DNA of 64,000 nt, taken from Paenibacillus sp. GTDB taxonomy: Bacteria; Bacillota; Bacilli; Paenibacillales; YIM-B00363. The translations under genes were made by a program, and so were the position numbers. The stretch is taken from the NCBI RefSeq assembly GCF_031177825.1, contig NZ_JAPSKE010000008.1:1-64000 (forward strand), read 5' to 3'. This document shows positions 27,536 through 36,350 of this stretch, one piece after another (position 1 is the stretch's first letter; the number at the start of each line of letters is the position of its first letter). The notes beneath the pieces were generated by a model that had not been told where the DNA came from, did not search any database, and worked only from the letters and a program-made list of their open reading frames with translations.

Positions 27536-27646
27536 TAGGAACCAGGATTCACTCAGGACATGGATAATCGCGAGATTGATCCCCTAGAGCAGTGAATGAC
27601 GTAGGTCCTAGCGGATGAAATTTGGTTACACATTTTATTCCTAGGA
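27536..27646 (+). promoter_or_regulatory. Structured 5' leader of speD, possible RNA switch
   Basis: Nested pairings: outer TAGGAACC (27536-27543) with GGTCCTA (27604-27610); middle ATTCACT (27547-27553) with AGTGAAT (27591-27597); inner GGATAATC-GCGA-GATTGATCC (27562-27582), a GNRA tetraloop hairpin with one bulge. The outer 3' arm can instead pair as TCCTAG (27606-27611) with CTAGGA (27641-27646), which covers the start of the ribosome binding site AGGAAGGGGG. It does not match the SAM-I, II or III patterns I know. Confidence 0.5.
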
Positions 27647-27662
27647 AGGGGGAACCCGAAAG

Positions 27663-28064
27663 ATGGAATACTCTACTTTCGGTAGACATGTTGCCGTTGA
27701 CACTTGGGGCGTAGACTTCGAGAAACTCAACAACGCTGAATGGTTACAATCCCAATTGGTTGAAGCGGCGGAAGCAAGCGGCGCTTGCGTGCTGTCGGTC
27801 CAAGCCAAACAATTCGAACCCCAAGGCGCCACGGTGCTTGTGCTCTTGTCCGAGAGCCACCTCTCGATCCATACGTATCCTGAGAAGGGCTTTGCCGCCA
27901 TCGATTGCTATACGTGCGGCGAAACCGTCGATCCGCAAGTCGCGATCGACTACCTGGTAGACGTATTGAAGCCGGAGACGACGCACGCGAAGAAGCTGAT
28001 CCGCGGACTCGGGGAACTCCAAGTCGTGGAACCGGCGATGAAGACGGCGGTCGCGGCGAAGTAA
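27663..28064 (+). CDS. speD: S-adenosylmethionine decarboxylase proenzyme (class 1B)
   Basis: The 133-residue protein is cleaved by itself to alpha and beta chains and makes the aminopropyl donor for spermidine. The cleavage site is between E64 and S65 in LLSESHLSIHTYPEKG, creating the pyruvoyl group. H70 and C85 match the catalytic His and Cys of the Thermotoga enzyme (offset of two). The ATG follows AAGGGGGAACCCG. No speE is in the window, so the partner spermidine synthase lies elsewhere. The long structured leader suggests post-transcriptional control. A terminator follows. Confidence 0.96.
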   Translation: MEYSTFGRHVAVDTWGVDFEKLNNAEWLQSQLVEAAEASGACVLSVQAKQFEPQGATVLVLLSESHLSIHTYPEKGFAAIDCYTCGETVDPQVAIDYLVDVLKPETTHAKKLIRGLGELQVVEPAMKTAVAAK

Positions 28065-28096
28065 GCGGCAAGGCAAACGAATATGGACAACGATCA

Positions 28097-28131
28097 GACC
28101 ATGGAGCGAACCGTTCCATGGTCATTTATTT
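28097..28131 (+). terminator. speD terminator
   Basis: GACCATGGA (28097-28105) pairs with TCCATGGTC (28115-28123), then ATTTATTT. The T-run also contains the -35 of the next promoter. Confidence 0.7.
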
Positions 28132-28150
28132 GTCCGGCCTCCCATAGGAT
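28121..28150 (+). promoter_or_regulatory. SigE-like promoter of the 174-residue protein gene
   Basis: GTCATTTA (28121-28128), 14 bp, CATAGGAT (28143-28150), a close fit to the SigE pattern of B. subtilis. Confidence 0.5.
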
Positions 28151-28191
28151 GTACATAGAAGTTACGAGTACGAGCATAGGAGGCGGGGGCT

Positions 28192-28716
28192 GTGCGGAAA
28201 GGTCCGAAGCTGTTGTTGTGGTCCGTCGTGATCGGGATGGCGCTCGTCACGTTCTTTCAATGGATCGCGGCGTTCGGAGGCGCCGAGGAGCCGAAGGCGG
28301 ACGCGAGACGGATGCTGTACGAGGCGTCCTTATTTCAAGTGGAGCTGCTCGCGGGCCATGCCGCGGAAGCCGCGTCGGCCGGCACGACGGGAGAGCTCGA
28401 CGGCCTGAAGCAAGCGGCCTATTCGGTCGAATATACGCACGCGCGGTTCGCGGACGCGCTCGGGAGCGGCGTGCCGGAGCTTCGGTCGGCCGGCGTCTTG
28501 ATGGAGCTTCTCGTGCGGCTGCAGATCGGCGGCGAGCGGAAGCTGAAGGCCGAGGAGGCGGAGGTGCTCGCCGCGGCCGCGCCGTACTTAAGCGAGCTGC
28601 ACGACGCGTACGCGGAGCTGTTCGACGCGGACGGCGCTCTGGACGCCGCGGCGGCGGAACGAATCCGGCTCGCCGACGAAGAGATCGCCGCTCTGCTCGA
28701 GCGCGAGGGACGGTAA
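28192..28716 (+). CDS. Small membrane-anchored protein, possibly sporulation-related
   Basis: I do not recognise this 174-residue protein. It has one N-terminal membrane segment (about 7-28, LLLWSVVIGMALVTFFQWIA), a short loop and a helical, Ala/Glu/Leu-rich outer domain. The GTG start follows ATAGGAGG at suitable spacing. It is placed between speD and hemA, where B. subtilis has ysxD, but I see no clear resemblance. The SigE-like promoter hints at mother-cell expression. Codon use is like that of neighbours; very high GC makes reverse frames look open. Confidence 0.7.
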   Translation: MRKGPKLLLWSVVIGMALVTFFQWIAAFGGAEEPKADARRMLYEASLFQVELLAGHAAEAASAGTTGELDGLKQAAYSVEYTHARFADALGSGVPELRSAGVLMELLVRLQIGGERKLKAEEAEVLAAAAPYLSELHDAYAELFDADGALDAAAAERIRLADEEIAALLEREGR

Positions 28717-28820
28717 GTACCGGAGAAACTTGGTATCGGTGCATTGAAAATCGGGAACACTACTTTCATGATTTCGTCATTTTTGAGTCGTTTTTGCTTG
28801 GACCGAATTCTGTCGAATTG

Positions 28821-28829
28821 TGATATAAT
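28821..28829 (+). promoter_or_regulatory. Extended -10 promoter of the heme operon
   Basis: TG-A-TATAAT with no proper -35, 52 bp before hemA. Confidence 0.6.
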
Positions 28830-28881
28830 GCAATGTATGATATTCTAGTTTAGAATTATTATAAAGAAGGCGGTGAACACG

Positions 28882-30243
28882 ATGCACATTGTCGTTGTCG
28901 GACTCAATTATCGTACGGCTCCCGTGGAAGTACGGGAACGCTTTACGATCGCGCCGGAGCGGCTCCCTCAAGCGATTCGAGAGATGAAGAGCTGGAAGAG
29001 CGTTCTCGAATGTGTCATCGTCGCCACTTGCAACCGTACGGAATTGTACGCCGTCGTCGATCGCGACAGCTTCTGCCCGCAGCACGTCCGCAACTTCATG
29101 GCTTCGTGGTTCGGCATCGCTAAAGACGAATTCGCTCCATATCTATATACTTACGAAGACGATGAGGCCAAGCGGCACCTGTTCCGGGTCGCCTGCGGAC
29201 TCGATTCGATGGTGCTCGGCGAGACGCAAATCCTGGGACAAGTGCGGGACGCGTTCCTTCTGGCGCAGCAGGAGCGCGCCACGGGGACTCTATTCAATAT
29301 GTTGTTCAAGCAGGCCGTGACGGTCGCGAAGAAGGCTCACTCGGAGACCGGCATCGGAGAGAACGCCGTCTCGGTGTCGTACGCCGCCATCGAGCTCGGC
29401 AAGAGCATTTTCGGCTCGTACCGGAACAAGAGCGTGCTGATCGTCGGCGCCGGGAAGATGAGCGAGCTGACCGTGAAGCACTTGTCCGCCAGCGGCGCGG
29501 AGCGCATCGCGGTGACGAACCGGACGTACGAACGGGCGGTAGAGCTCGCCGGCAAGTTCGGCGGACAAGCGTACCCGTTCGATCGTCTGCCGTCGCTGCT
29601 GTCCGAAGCGGACGTCGTCATCTCGTCGACGGGCTCGAACGCCACGATCTTGTCCAAGCGAGACATGGAAGCGGCGATGCGGGAGCGGTCCGGGCGGCCG
29701 ATGTTCATGATCGACATCGCGGTACCGCGGGATCTCGATCCCGACATCCACGACGTACCGAATGTATATTTATACGACATCGACGATCTGGAAGGAATCG
29801 TCGAAGCGAACCTCGAGCTGCGCCGCCAGCAGTCGACCCGAATCGAATCGATGATCGACGAGGAGCTGTCCGCGTTCGACCAATGGTATCGTTCCCTCGG
29901 CGTCGGTCCGGTCATTCGCGCGCTGCAGGAGAGGGCGAAGGAGATTCACCTCGAGACGATGGACAGCATGCGCAATAAGCTGCCGGATCTGACCGAACGA
30001 GAGCTGAAGATCATTCATAAGCTGACCAAGAGCATGCTGAACCAGATGATGCACGAGCCGATTCAACGCGTGAAGGAATTGGCGCCGAGCCGGCACGGCG
30101 ACGAAGCGCTCGAGTATTTCACGAAGCTGTTCGCCTTGGAAGAGGCGACCCGCGTTCCGCCGACGCCGAAGGGCGAGAAACAACCGAGCGAGCCGAAGGA
30201 GGATCGACTCCCGCTGCAGCACGGCAGCTTGTCGCTGGCTTAA
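28882..30243 (+). CDS. hemA: Glutamyl-tRNA reductase
   Basis: The 453-residue enzyme reduces glutamyl-tRNA(Glu) to glutamate-1-semialdehyde, the first committed tetrapyrrole step. The start ATG 28882 (MHIVVVGLNYRTAPVEVRE) fits B. subtilis HemA; a GTG nine bases upstream overlaps the ribosome binding site. Catalytic C50 lies in VATCNRTE. The RVACGLDSMVLGETQILGQV block, the NADPH-binding VLIVGAGKM and a C-terminal dimerisation helix are all present. It heads a tight nine-gene operon and depends on the HemX protein next to it. Confidence 0.97.
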   Translation: MHIVVVGLNYRTAPVEVRERFTIAPERLPQAIREMKSWKSVLECVIVATCNRTELYAVVDRDSFCPQHVRNFMASWFGIAKDEFAPYLYTYEDDEAKRHLFRVACGLDSMVLGETQILGQVRDAFLLAQQERATGTLFNMLFKQAVTVAKKAHSETGIGENAVSVSYAAIELGKSIFGSYRNKSVLIVGAGKMSELTVKHLSASGAERIAVTNRTYERAVELAGKFGGQAYPFDRLPSLLSEADVVISSTGSNATILSKRDMEAAMRERSGRPMFMIDIAVPRDLDPDIHDVPNVYLYDIDDLEGIVEANLELRRQQSTRIESMIDEELSAFDQWYRSLGVGPVIRALQERAKEIHLETMDSMRNKLPDLTERELKIIHKLTKSMLNQMMHEPIQRVKELAPSRHGDEALEYFTKLFALEEATRVPPTPKGEKQPSEPKEDRLPLQHGSLSLA

Positions 30244-30284
30244 GCTTTAGCGTCGTCGCGACTGCGGGAGGTGTCCAGGGCTAC

Positions 30285-31106
30285 ATGGTTACGAAGTTTT
30301 GGCTGTACGATATCATTATTTATATATATGCCCTGAGCCTTCTGTTTTACTTCGCGGACGCCGTTGCGCGCAACGACGGCGCGAAGCGGATGGGCGAAGG
30401 GCTCCTTGTTTTTGTCTGGGTGCTGCAGACGTTCTTCTTCTTCGTTCGCATGTACGAGCACCGGTACATTCCGATGTTTACGAGGTTCGAGACGATGTTT
30501 TTCTTCTCATGGCTCTTGGTGACCGTCTCGCTGGCGGCCAGCCGGTTCTTCAAGCTCCAGTTCGTCGTCTTCTTCGTGAACGTGTTCGGCTTCACCGTGC
30601 TCGTCTTGAACTTGCTGACCGATCCCGGCGTCGTTCCGCTGACCCGCGAGCTGTCGACGGGGGTCCTCTCGCTCCACGTGGCGCTGGCGATCGCCAGCTA
30701 CGCGGCGTTCGCGGTGTCCGCCATTCTCTCGGGGTTCTACTTGTTCCTGCATCTTCGGCTGAAGCAGAAGCGATGGACGAACGCGCTGCGGCGGCTGCCG
30801 AGTCTGGAGTCGTTGGAGCGGCATGCGCTTCAAGCGGCGCTGGTCGGCACTCCGACGCTCATCCTGTCGTTGTCGCTCGGCGCGGTATGGCTCTCCTTCG
30901 ACAGTCCGGTAACGGCTTTATTTACGGACGCGAAGCTGTACGCGACCGCGTCGATCCTGCTCTTGTACGGGTGGCAGTTCGTCATGAAATTCCGGCTGCG
31001 CCGGTCGGGACTTCGGATCGCTTGGTGGAACGTCAGCACGTTCCTATGGCTGTTGCTGAATTTCGCGGTGGCGAACGATTTTTCCGAATTTCATCCTTGG
31101 ATGTAA
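30285..31106 (+). CDS. hemX: HemX-like integral membrane protein (CcsA family)
   Basis: The 273-residue protein has about eight membrane segments and the CcsA/HemX layout, including the Trp-rich end (AWWNVSTFLWLLLNF). B. subtilis HemX lowers the amount of HemA; CcsA proteins act in cytochrome c maturation. The position directly after hemA favours the regulatory role. GGGAGGTG precedes the ATG by about 11 bases; it lies 41 bp after hemA. Confidence 0.9.
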   Translation: MVTKFWLYDIIIYIYALSLLFYFADAVARNDGAKRMGEGLLVFVWVLQTFFFFVRMYEHRYIPMFTRFETMFFFSWLLVTVSLAASRFFKLQFVVFFVNVFGFTVLVLNLLTDPGVVPLTRELSTGVLSLHVALAIASYAAFAVSAILSGFYLFLHLRLKQKRWTNALRRLPSLESLERHALQAALVGTPTLILSLSLGAVWLSFDSPVTALFTDAKLYATASILLLYGWQFVMKFRLRRSGLRIAWWNVSTFLWLLLNFAVANDFSEFHPWM

Positions 31107-31120
31107 GGGAGGGCGCGCGG

Positions 31121-31780
31121 TTGGATAAGCACCCGAAGTATTATCCGATCATGGCGGACGTGACGGACGCCACGTGCGTCGTCGTCGGCGGCGGGCCGAT
31201 CGGCTGGCGCAAGATCGCGGGGCTGCTCGATTGCGGCGCCCGCGTCGTCGTCGTCTCGCCGGACGGCGTGCCGGCGCTCGAGGCCGCGGAGCGAGACGGC
31301 AAGCTCGTCTGGCATCGGCGGCGGTTCCGTCCCGGCGACCTGGCGGGAGCGGCGCTCGCGTTCGCGGCGACGAACGACGAAGGCGCGAATGCGGCGGTCC
31401 GCGAGGAAGCGAGACGGGAAGGCGTGTTATTGAACGCCGCGTACGGCGCCGATCAAGGCGACTTCTTGGTGCCTTCGGTCGTACGGCGCGGACGATTGGT
31501 TCTGGCGGTCGCGACGGGCGGCGCGAGCCCGAAGCTTGCGAGGCGGATCGCGCGGGAGTGGGAGCGAACGTACGGCCCGGAGTACGAGGCTTACACGGAG
31601 ATGCTCGATCGGTTGCGCAGCCGCGCGCTCTCGAGCGAGGCGGACGCCGAAAGGAAGCTGCTCGCCCTTGGAGAGCTGCTCGAGACGGACGCGCTGGAAC
31701 GGCTGCGCGCGGGCGCGTCGCCGGCGGAAGTGGAAGCGGATTGCATGAAGCTGCTGCAAAGCAAGCTGCAAAATACATAA
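31121..31780 (+). CDS. Precorrin-2 dehydrogenase (siroheme branch)
   Basis: The 219-residue protein starts at TTG 31121 (MDKHPKYYPIMADVTDATC), nine bases after GGGAGGG; a longer frame upstream is a shadow of hemX. The Rossmann motif is VVVGGGPIGWRKIAGLL (about 17-33). ATNDEGANAAV and SPKLARRIAREWE follow, the typical pattern of Met8/YlnF/CysG-N enzymes that oxidise precorrin-2 to sirohydrochlorin and may insert iron. With the CobA domain two genes downstream it gives the operon a siroheme side branch. It lies 14 bp after hemX. Confidence 0.88.
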   Translation: MDKHPKYYPIMADVTDATCVVVGGGPIGWRKIAGLLDCGARVVVVSPDGVPALEAAERDGKLVWHRRRFRPGDLAGAALAFAATNDEGANAAVREEARREGVLLNAAYGADQGDFLVPSVVRRGRLVLAVATGGASPKLARRIAREWERTYGPEYEAYTEMLDRLRSRALSSEADAERKLLALGELLETDALERLRAGASPAEVEADCMKLLQSKLQNT

Positions 31781-31804
31781 GCGACGCACGGAAGGCAGGG
31801 ACCT

Positions 31805-32746
31805 ATGACTAGCATACGGAAATGGATCGTCGGCTCGCGGCAAAGCGCGCTGGCGCTGACGCAAACGAATCAAGTGCTCGACGCGCTTCGGGACCTCGGA
31901 CGCCGGCACGGCATGCCTTGCGAGTTCGAGGTTCGCAAGATCGTCACGAAGGGGGACCGCATCCTCGACGTGACGCTGTCGAAGGTCGGCGGCAAAGGCT
32001 TGTTCGTGAAAGAGATCGAACAAGCGTTGATGGACAAGGAGATCGACTTCGCCGTACATAGTATGAAGGACATGCCTGCCGCGCTTCCGGAAGGATTGAT
32101 CGTCGGCTGCGTGCCCGAGCGGGAGGACCCGCGGGACGCGTTCATCGCGAAGGCGGGCTGGACGCTCGAGACGCTGCCGCAAGGGGCGAGACTCGGCACG
32201 AGCAGCCTTCGGCGGAGCAGCCAAATGAAGTTTCGCCGGCCCGACCTCGTCGTCGAGCCGCTCCGCGGCAATATCGACTCGCGTCTCAAGCGGCTCGAGA
32301 CCGGAGAGTTCGACGCGATTCTGCTCGCGTCGGCCGGCCTAAGGCGGATGGGCTGGGAAGACCGCATCACGGAGGCGGTGCCGGCCGGCGTCTGCGTCCC
32401 GGCGGTCGGTCAGGGGGCGCTTGCGCTAGAGTGCCGCGAAGGGGACGAGGAGCTGCTCGCGCTGCTGAAGCTGTTCCATCACGAACGTACGGCCGTCGCG
32501 GTCGCGGCGGAGCGGGCGTTCCTCGGCCGGCTGAACGGCGGCTGCCAAGTGCCGATCGGCGCGTACGCGACGATCGACGACGCGGGCGACGTGACGTTGA
32601 CGGGCTTCGTCGGCACTCCGGACGGTTCGACGCTGCTGCGGGAGACGGCGATCGGCCGCGAACCGGAGAAGCTCGGGACGGCCGTAGGCGAGACGCTGCT
32701 CGCGCGAGGCGCGGCTCGCATCCTGGAGGAAGCAAGGGAGGAATAG
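31805..32746 (+). CDS. hemC: Hydroxymethylbilane synthase (porphobilinogen deaminase)
   Basis: The 313-residue enzyme polymerises four porphobilinogens. Features: the N-terminal [46 protein letters not shown] and RGNIDSRL. The dipyrromethane cofactor attaches to C247 in LNGGCQVP. The ATG lies downstream of GGCAGGGACCT. It is part of the heme operon, 24 bp after the precorrin-2 dehydrogenase gene. Confidence 0.97.
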   Translation: MTSIRKWIVGSRQSALALTQTNQVLDALRDLGRRHGMPCEFEVRKIVTKGDRILDVTLSKVGGKGLFVKEIEQALMDKEIDFAVHSMKDMPAALPEGLIVGCVPEREDPRDAFIAKAGWTLETLPQGARLGTSSLRRSSQMKFRRPDLVVEPLRGNIDSRLKRLETGEFDAILLASAGLRRMGWEDRITEAVPAGVCVPAVGQGALALECREGDEELLALLKLFHHERTAVAVAAERAFLGRLNGGCQVPIGAYATIDDAGDVTLTGFVGTPDGSTLLRETAIGREPEKLGTAVGETLLARGAARILEEAREE

Positions 32747-32750
32747 ACAC

Positions 32751-34301
32751 GTGGGGGAGAATCGGGCGGGGAAAGTGTTTCTCGTCGGCGCGGGCCCGGG
32801 AGACCCGAAGCTGATCACGGTGCGGGGCATGGAGGCGATCGCCAGAGCGGACGTCGTCGTCTACGACCGGCTGGCGAGCCCCAGGCTGCTGCGGCATATG
32901 AAGCCGGGCGCCGAGAAGGTGTTCGTCGGCAAGCTGCCGGACAAGCATATGTTGAAGCAAGAAGAAATCAATCAGCTGCTCGTCGACTTGGCTTCGTCCG
33001 GCCGCGTCGTGACGAGGCTGAAGGGAGGCGACCCATCCGTCTTCGGGCGCGTCGGTGAAGAGGCGGAGAAGCTGGCGGAGAACGGCATCGAATTCGAGAT
33101 CGTTCCGGGGGTCACCTCTTCGATCGCCGTGCCCGCGTACGCCGGCATACCGGTGACGCACCGCGACTTCACATCGTCGTTCAGCATCGTCACAGGCCAT
33201 GAGTACCCGAACAAGACGTACGGCCACGTCGATTGGGATCATCTGGCGAAGGCGTCCGGGACGTTGGTGTTTCTTATGGGCGTCGCCAATATCGGCAATA
33301 TTTCCGAGGCGCTCATTCGCGGCGGTAAAAATCCGGAGACGCCCGTCGCCCTCATCCGATGGGGCACGTGGATGGAACAGCGGACGCTCGTCGGGACGCT
33401 CGAGAACATTCCCGTCAAAGTGGCGGAGAGCGGCTTCTCGTCGCCCGCCGTCATTATCGTCGGGGACGTCGTGAAGCTGAGGGAGCGGATCGCCTGGTTC
33501 GAGAAGCGGCCGCTGTTCGGGCTGCGCGTGCTCGTGACGCGCGCCCGGGAGCAGGCCAGCGAGCTGGCCGGACGCATCGACGACCTCGGCGGCGAAGCGT
33601 TCGAGTGGCCGGTCATTCGCACCGTGCCGCTACCCGCGGACGCCACGGCCGGGCCGCTCGCGTCGCCAGAGGCGTACGATTGGCTCGTCTTCACGAGCGC
33701 GAACGGCGTCCGCTTCTTCTTCGACGCATGCGTCGCGGCGGGCGTCGACGTCCGGCGGTTCGCGCGGGCGCGCATCGGCGCCGTCGGGCCGAAGACGGCG
33801 GAAGCGCTGAAGGGACGAGGCGTGCTCGCGGAGGCGCTGCCGTCCGCGTACACGGGAGACGAGCTCGGCAAGACGTTGGCGTCGCTGACGAAGCCGGGCG
33901 ATCGTGTACTGCTCGCCCGCGCCCGCGTCGCCGGAGAGAGGCTGCCGGAGACGCTCCGCGCCGCCGGGGCGATCGTGGACGATCTAGCGGTCTACGAGAC
34001 GCTGCTGTCCGACGAAGGGACGGAGGAGGCGCTCGAGCTGCTGAAGGAAGGCAAGCTGGGCGCCGTCACGTTCACGAGCTCGTCCACGGTGACGAATACG
34101 CTGGAGCTGCTGCGCAAGAGCGGTTGGGAACGCCCGGAGGAGGCGCTCGCCGGGGTGCCGGCGTTTTGTATCGGTCCCGTCACGGCGGACACAGCGAGGC
34201 GATCGGGCATCGACGTCGCCGCCGAAGCGGCGGAGGCGACCATCGACGGCTTGATCGGCGCGTTGGTCGCTCATCACATCAAGAACGGAGGAGACGCGTA
34301 A
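32751..34301 (+). CDS. cobA-hemD: CobA-HemD fusion: uroporphyrinogen-III methyltransferase / synthase
   Basis: The 516-residue protein fuses two enzymes. Residues about 1-250 are the SAM-dependent CobA/SUMT (FLVGAGPGDPKLITVRG, VVVYDRLAS, RLKGGDPSVFGR) making precorrin-2. Residues about 262-510 are a HemD uroporphyrinogen-III synthase fold (RVLVTRAREQASELA, VFTSANGVRFFF, AVGPKTAEAL, VTFTSSSTV). The fusion couples the branch point between heme and siroheme or cobalamin. The GTG start at 32751 is 4 bp after hemC, with GGGAGGAA upstream. Fusions of this kind are usual in Paenibacillus and clostridia. Confidence 0.94.
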   Translation: MGENRAGKVFLVGAGPGDPKLITVRGMEAIARADVVVYDRLASPRLLRHMKPGAEKVFVGKLPDKHMLKQEEINQLLVDLASSGRVVTRLKGGDPSVFGRVGEEAEKLAENGIEFEIVPGVTSSIAVPAYAGIPVTHRDFTSSFSIVTGHEYPNKTYGHVDWDHLAKASGTLVFLMGVANIGNISEALIRGGKNPETPVALIRWGTWMEQRTLVGTLENIPVKVAESGFSSPAVIIVGDVVKLRERIAWFEKRPLFGLRVLVTRAREQASELAGRIDDLGGEAFEWPVIRTVPLPADATAGPLASPEAYDWLVFTSANGVRFFFDACVAAGVDVRRFARARIGAVGPKTAEALKGRGVLAEALPSAYTGDELGKTLASLTKPGDRVLLARARVAGERLPETLRAAGAIVDDLAVYETLLSDEGTEEALELLKEGKLGAVTFTSSSTVTNTLELLRKSGWERPEEALAGVPAFCIGPVTADTARRSGIDVAAEAAEATIDGLIGALVAHHIKNGGDA

Positions 34302-35297
34302 ATGAGTTACGATCGCGTTCGACATAGAAGATTAAGAGGAAGCGCGGCGATTCGCGCGCTGGTGCGGGAGACGCGGATTTCGGCGGAGCAGCTGATCTAC
34401 CCGCTGTTCGTCACGACCGGCGCGAACGTCAAACACGAAATTCCGTCGATGCCGGGGGTGTTCCACTACTCGCTCGACTTATTGGAAGCGGAGGTCGCCG
34501 AGCTGCGACAGCTCGGCATTCGCTCCGTCCTGCTGTTCGGGGTGCCGGACGCCAAGGACGAGGTCGCCTCGTCCGCGTACGACGACAACGGCATCGTCCA
34601 GCAAGCCATTCGCCGGCTGAAGCAGCTCGATCCGGAGCTCCTGATCGTCGCGGACACGTGCGTATGCCAATATACGAGCCACGGCCACTGCGGCATCGTA
34701 GAGCATAACAAGCATACGAACCGAGCGGAAATCGCGAACGACCCGTCGCTCGAGCTGCACGTGAAGACGGCCGTCTCCCAAGCGAAGGCGGGCGCCGACA
34801 TTATCGCGCCGTCGAACATGATGGACGGCTTCGTGGCGGCGATCCGCAGCGGTCTCGACGAGAGCGGCTTGTCGCACGTGCCGATCATGTCGTACTCCGT
34901 GAAATACGCGTCCGCCTTCTACGGTCCGTTCCGGGACGCGGCCCATTCGGCGCCGCAGTTCGGCGACCGCAAGACGTATCAGATGGACCCCGCGAACGTG
35001 CGCGAGGGCATTCGCGAAGCCGAGTCCGACGTCATCGAAGGCGCGGACTTCCTGATGGTAAAGCCGGCGCTCGCGTACCTCGACGTCATTCGGGCGCTGC
35101 GCGAGCAGTTCGAGCTGCCGCTCGTCGCGTATAACACGAGCGCGGAGTACAGCATGACGAAGGCGGCCGCCGCGAACGGCTGGATCGACGAGAAAGCGAT
35201 CGTCCTGGAGACGCTCACCGGCATGAAACGGGCGGGCGCCGACATCATCATTACCTATCACGCCAAGGACGCGGCGAGATGGCTGAAGGAAGTTTGA
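34302..35297 (+). CDS. hemB: Delta-aminolevulinic acid dehydratase
   Basis: The 331-residue enzyme joins two ALA into porphobilinogen. The zinc cysteines C120, C122 and C130 ([13 protein letters not shown]) mark the zinc-dependent type. The Schiff-base lysines are K201 ([14 protein letters not shown]) and K254 ([11 protein letters not shown]). The ATG directly follows the stop of the preceding gene. Confidence 0.98.
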   Translation: MSYDRVRHRRLRGSAAIRALVRETRISAEQLIYPLFVTTGANVKHEIPSMPGVFHYSLDLLEAEVAELRQLGIRSVLLFGVPDAKDEVASSAYDDNGIVQQAIRRLKQLDPELLIVADTCVCQYTSHGHCGIVEHNKHTNRAEIANDPSLELHVKTAVSQAKAGADIIAPSNMMDGFVAAIRSGLDESGLSHVPIMSYSVKYASAFYGPFRDAAHSAPQFGDRKTYQMDPANVREGIREAESDVIEGADFLMVKPALAYLDVIRALREQFELPLVAYNTSAEYSMTKAAAANGWIDEKAIVLETLTGMKRAGADIIITYHAKDAARWLKEV

Positions 35298-35301
35298 TCC
35301 G

Positions 35302-36348
35302 ATGAGCGCATATAACGATTTGTTCCTGCGGGCGTGCCGCGGGGAGACGACGGAGCGGGTTCCGGTCTGGTACATGCGCCAGGCGGGACGGTACGATCCG
35401 GAATATCGGAAAATCAAAGAGAAGTACTCCTTGCTGGAAATTTGCGAGCAGCCGGAGCTGGCGGCGGAAGTAACGTTGATGCCCGTCAAGAAGCTCGGCG
35501 TCGACGCGGCCATTCTGTACTCGGACATCATGAACCCGGTCGCTTCGATCGGCATCGACTTCGACATCGTCAAAAACATCGGGCCGGTCATCCATAACCC
35601 GGTGCGCACTCGCGCGGACGTCGAGGCGCTCCGGCCGATCGACGTCGAAGGCGACTTATCCCATATTCTGAAGACGATTCGGATTTTGGATCGGGAGCTG
35701 AAGGTGCCGCTCATCACGTTCGCGGGGTCGCCCTTCACGATCGCGAGCTACTTGATCGAAGGTCGGCCGTCGAAGAGCTATATTTTAACGAAAACGATGA
35801 TGTACAACGAGCCCGACGTCTGGCACGCGCTCATGAACAAGCTCGGCGATATGATCGTCGCCTACGTGCGTGCGCAGTTCGAGAACGGCTCGAAGGCGGT
35901 CCAGCTGTTCGACAGCTGGGTCGGGGCGCTCTCGCCGCGCGACTTCCGCGCGTACGTGCTGCCGGTCATCGAACGCATCTTCCGCGAGCTGTCGGACATC
36001 CCGCACCCGAAAATTTACTTCCCGGGCGTCGCGTCCGGCGAGCTGCTGCCGCTGCTCGGCGGCGTCGAAGCCGATGTGATCGGTCTCGATTGGCGCGTGT
36101 CCGTCCGCGAAGGGCGCCGTCGCCTCGGCGATCGGTTCGCCGTGCAGGGCAATCTGGACCCGTACGTGCTGACGGCGTCGCAAGACGTCATCGAAGCGCA
36201 GGCGGCGGCGATTCTGGACGAAGGGATGGAAGCGCCGGGGTATATTTTCAACTTGGGCCACGGCCTGTTCCCGGAAGCGTCTCTCGAGAAGCTGAAGTCG
36301 TTAACCGATTTCGTTCATCGGTATTCCGAACGACAAAGGAGCATCTGA
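35302..36348 (+). CDS. hemE: Uroporphyrinogen decarboxylase
   Basis: The 348-residue enzyme makes coproporphyrinogen III. The signature VWYMRQAGRYDPEYR and LYSDIMNP, FAGSPFTIASYLIEG, GNLDPYVL and FNLGHGLFP are present. The ribosome binding site (GAAGGAAG) is in the end of hemB, 4 bp before the ATG. In B. subtilis hemE starts a separate hemEHY operon; here it is fused to the hemA operon. Confidence 0.97.
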   Translation: MSAYNDLFLRACRGETTERVPVWYMRQAGRYDPEYRKIKEKYSLLEICEQPELAAEVTLMPVKKLGVDAAILYSDIMNPVASIGIDFDIVKNIGPVIHNPVRTRADVEALRPIDVEGDLSHILKTIRILDRELKVPLITFAGSPFTIASYLIEGRPSKSYILTKTMMYNEPDVWHALMNKLGDMIVAYVRAQFENGSKAVQLFDSWVGALSPRDFRAYVLPVIERIFRELSDIPHPKIYFPGVASGELLPLLGGVEADVIGLDWRVSVREGRRRLGDRFAVQGNLDPYVLTASQDVIEAQAAAILDEGMEAPGYIFNLGHGLFPEASLEKLKSLTDFVHRYSERQRSI

Positions 36349-36350
36349 CT

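Noticed and set aside
27520-27662. Classical SAM-I, SAM-II or SAM-III riboswitch before speD
   Set aside because: The conserved core sequences I know for these classes are not present.
32751-34301. Frameshift or gene fusion error in cobA-hemD
   Set aside because: Both halves are intact and in one frame; the fusion is known in related bacteria.
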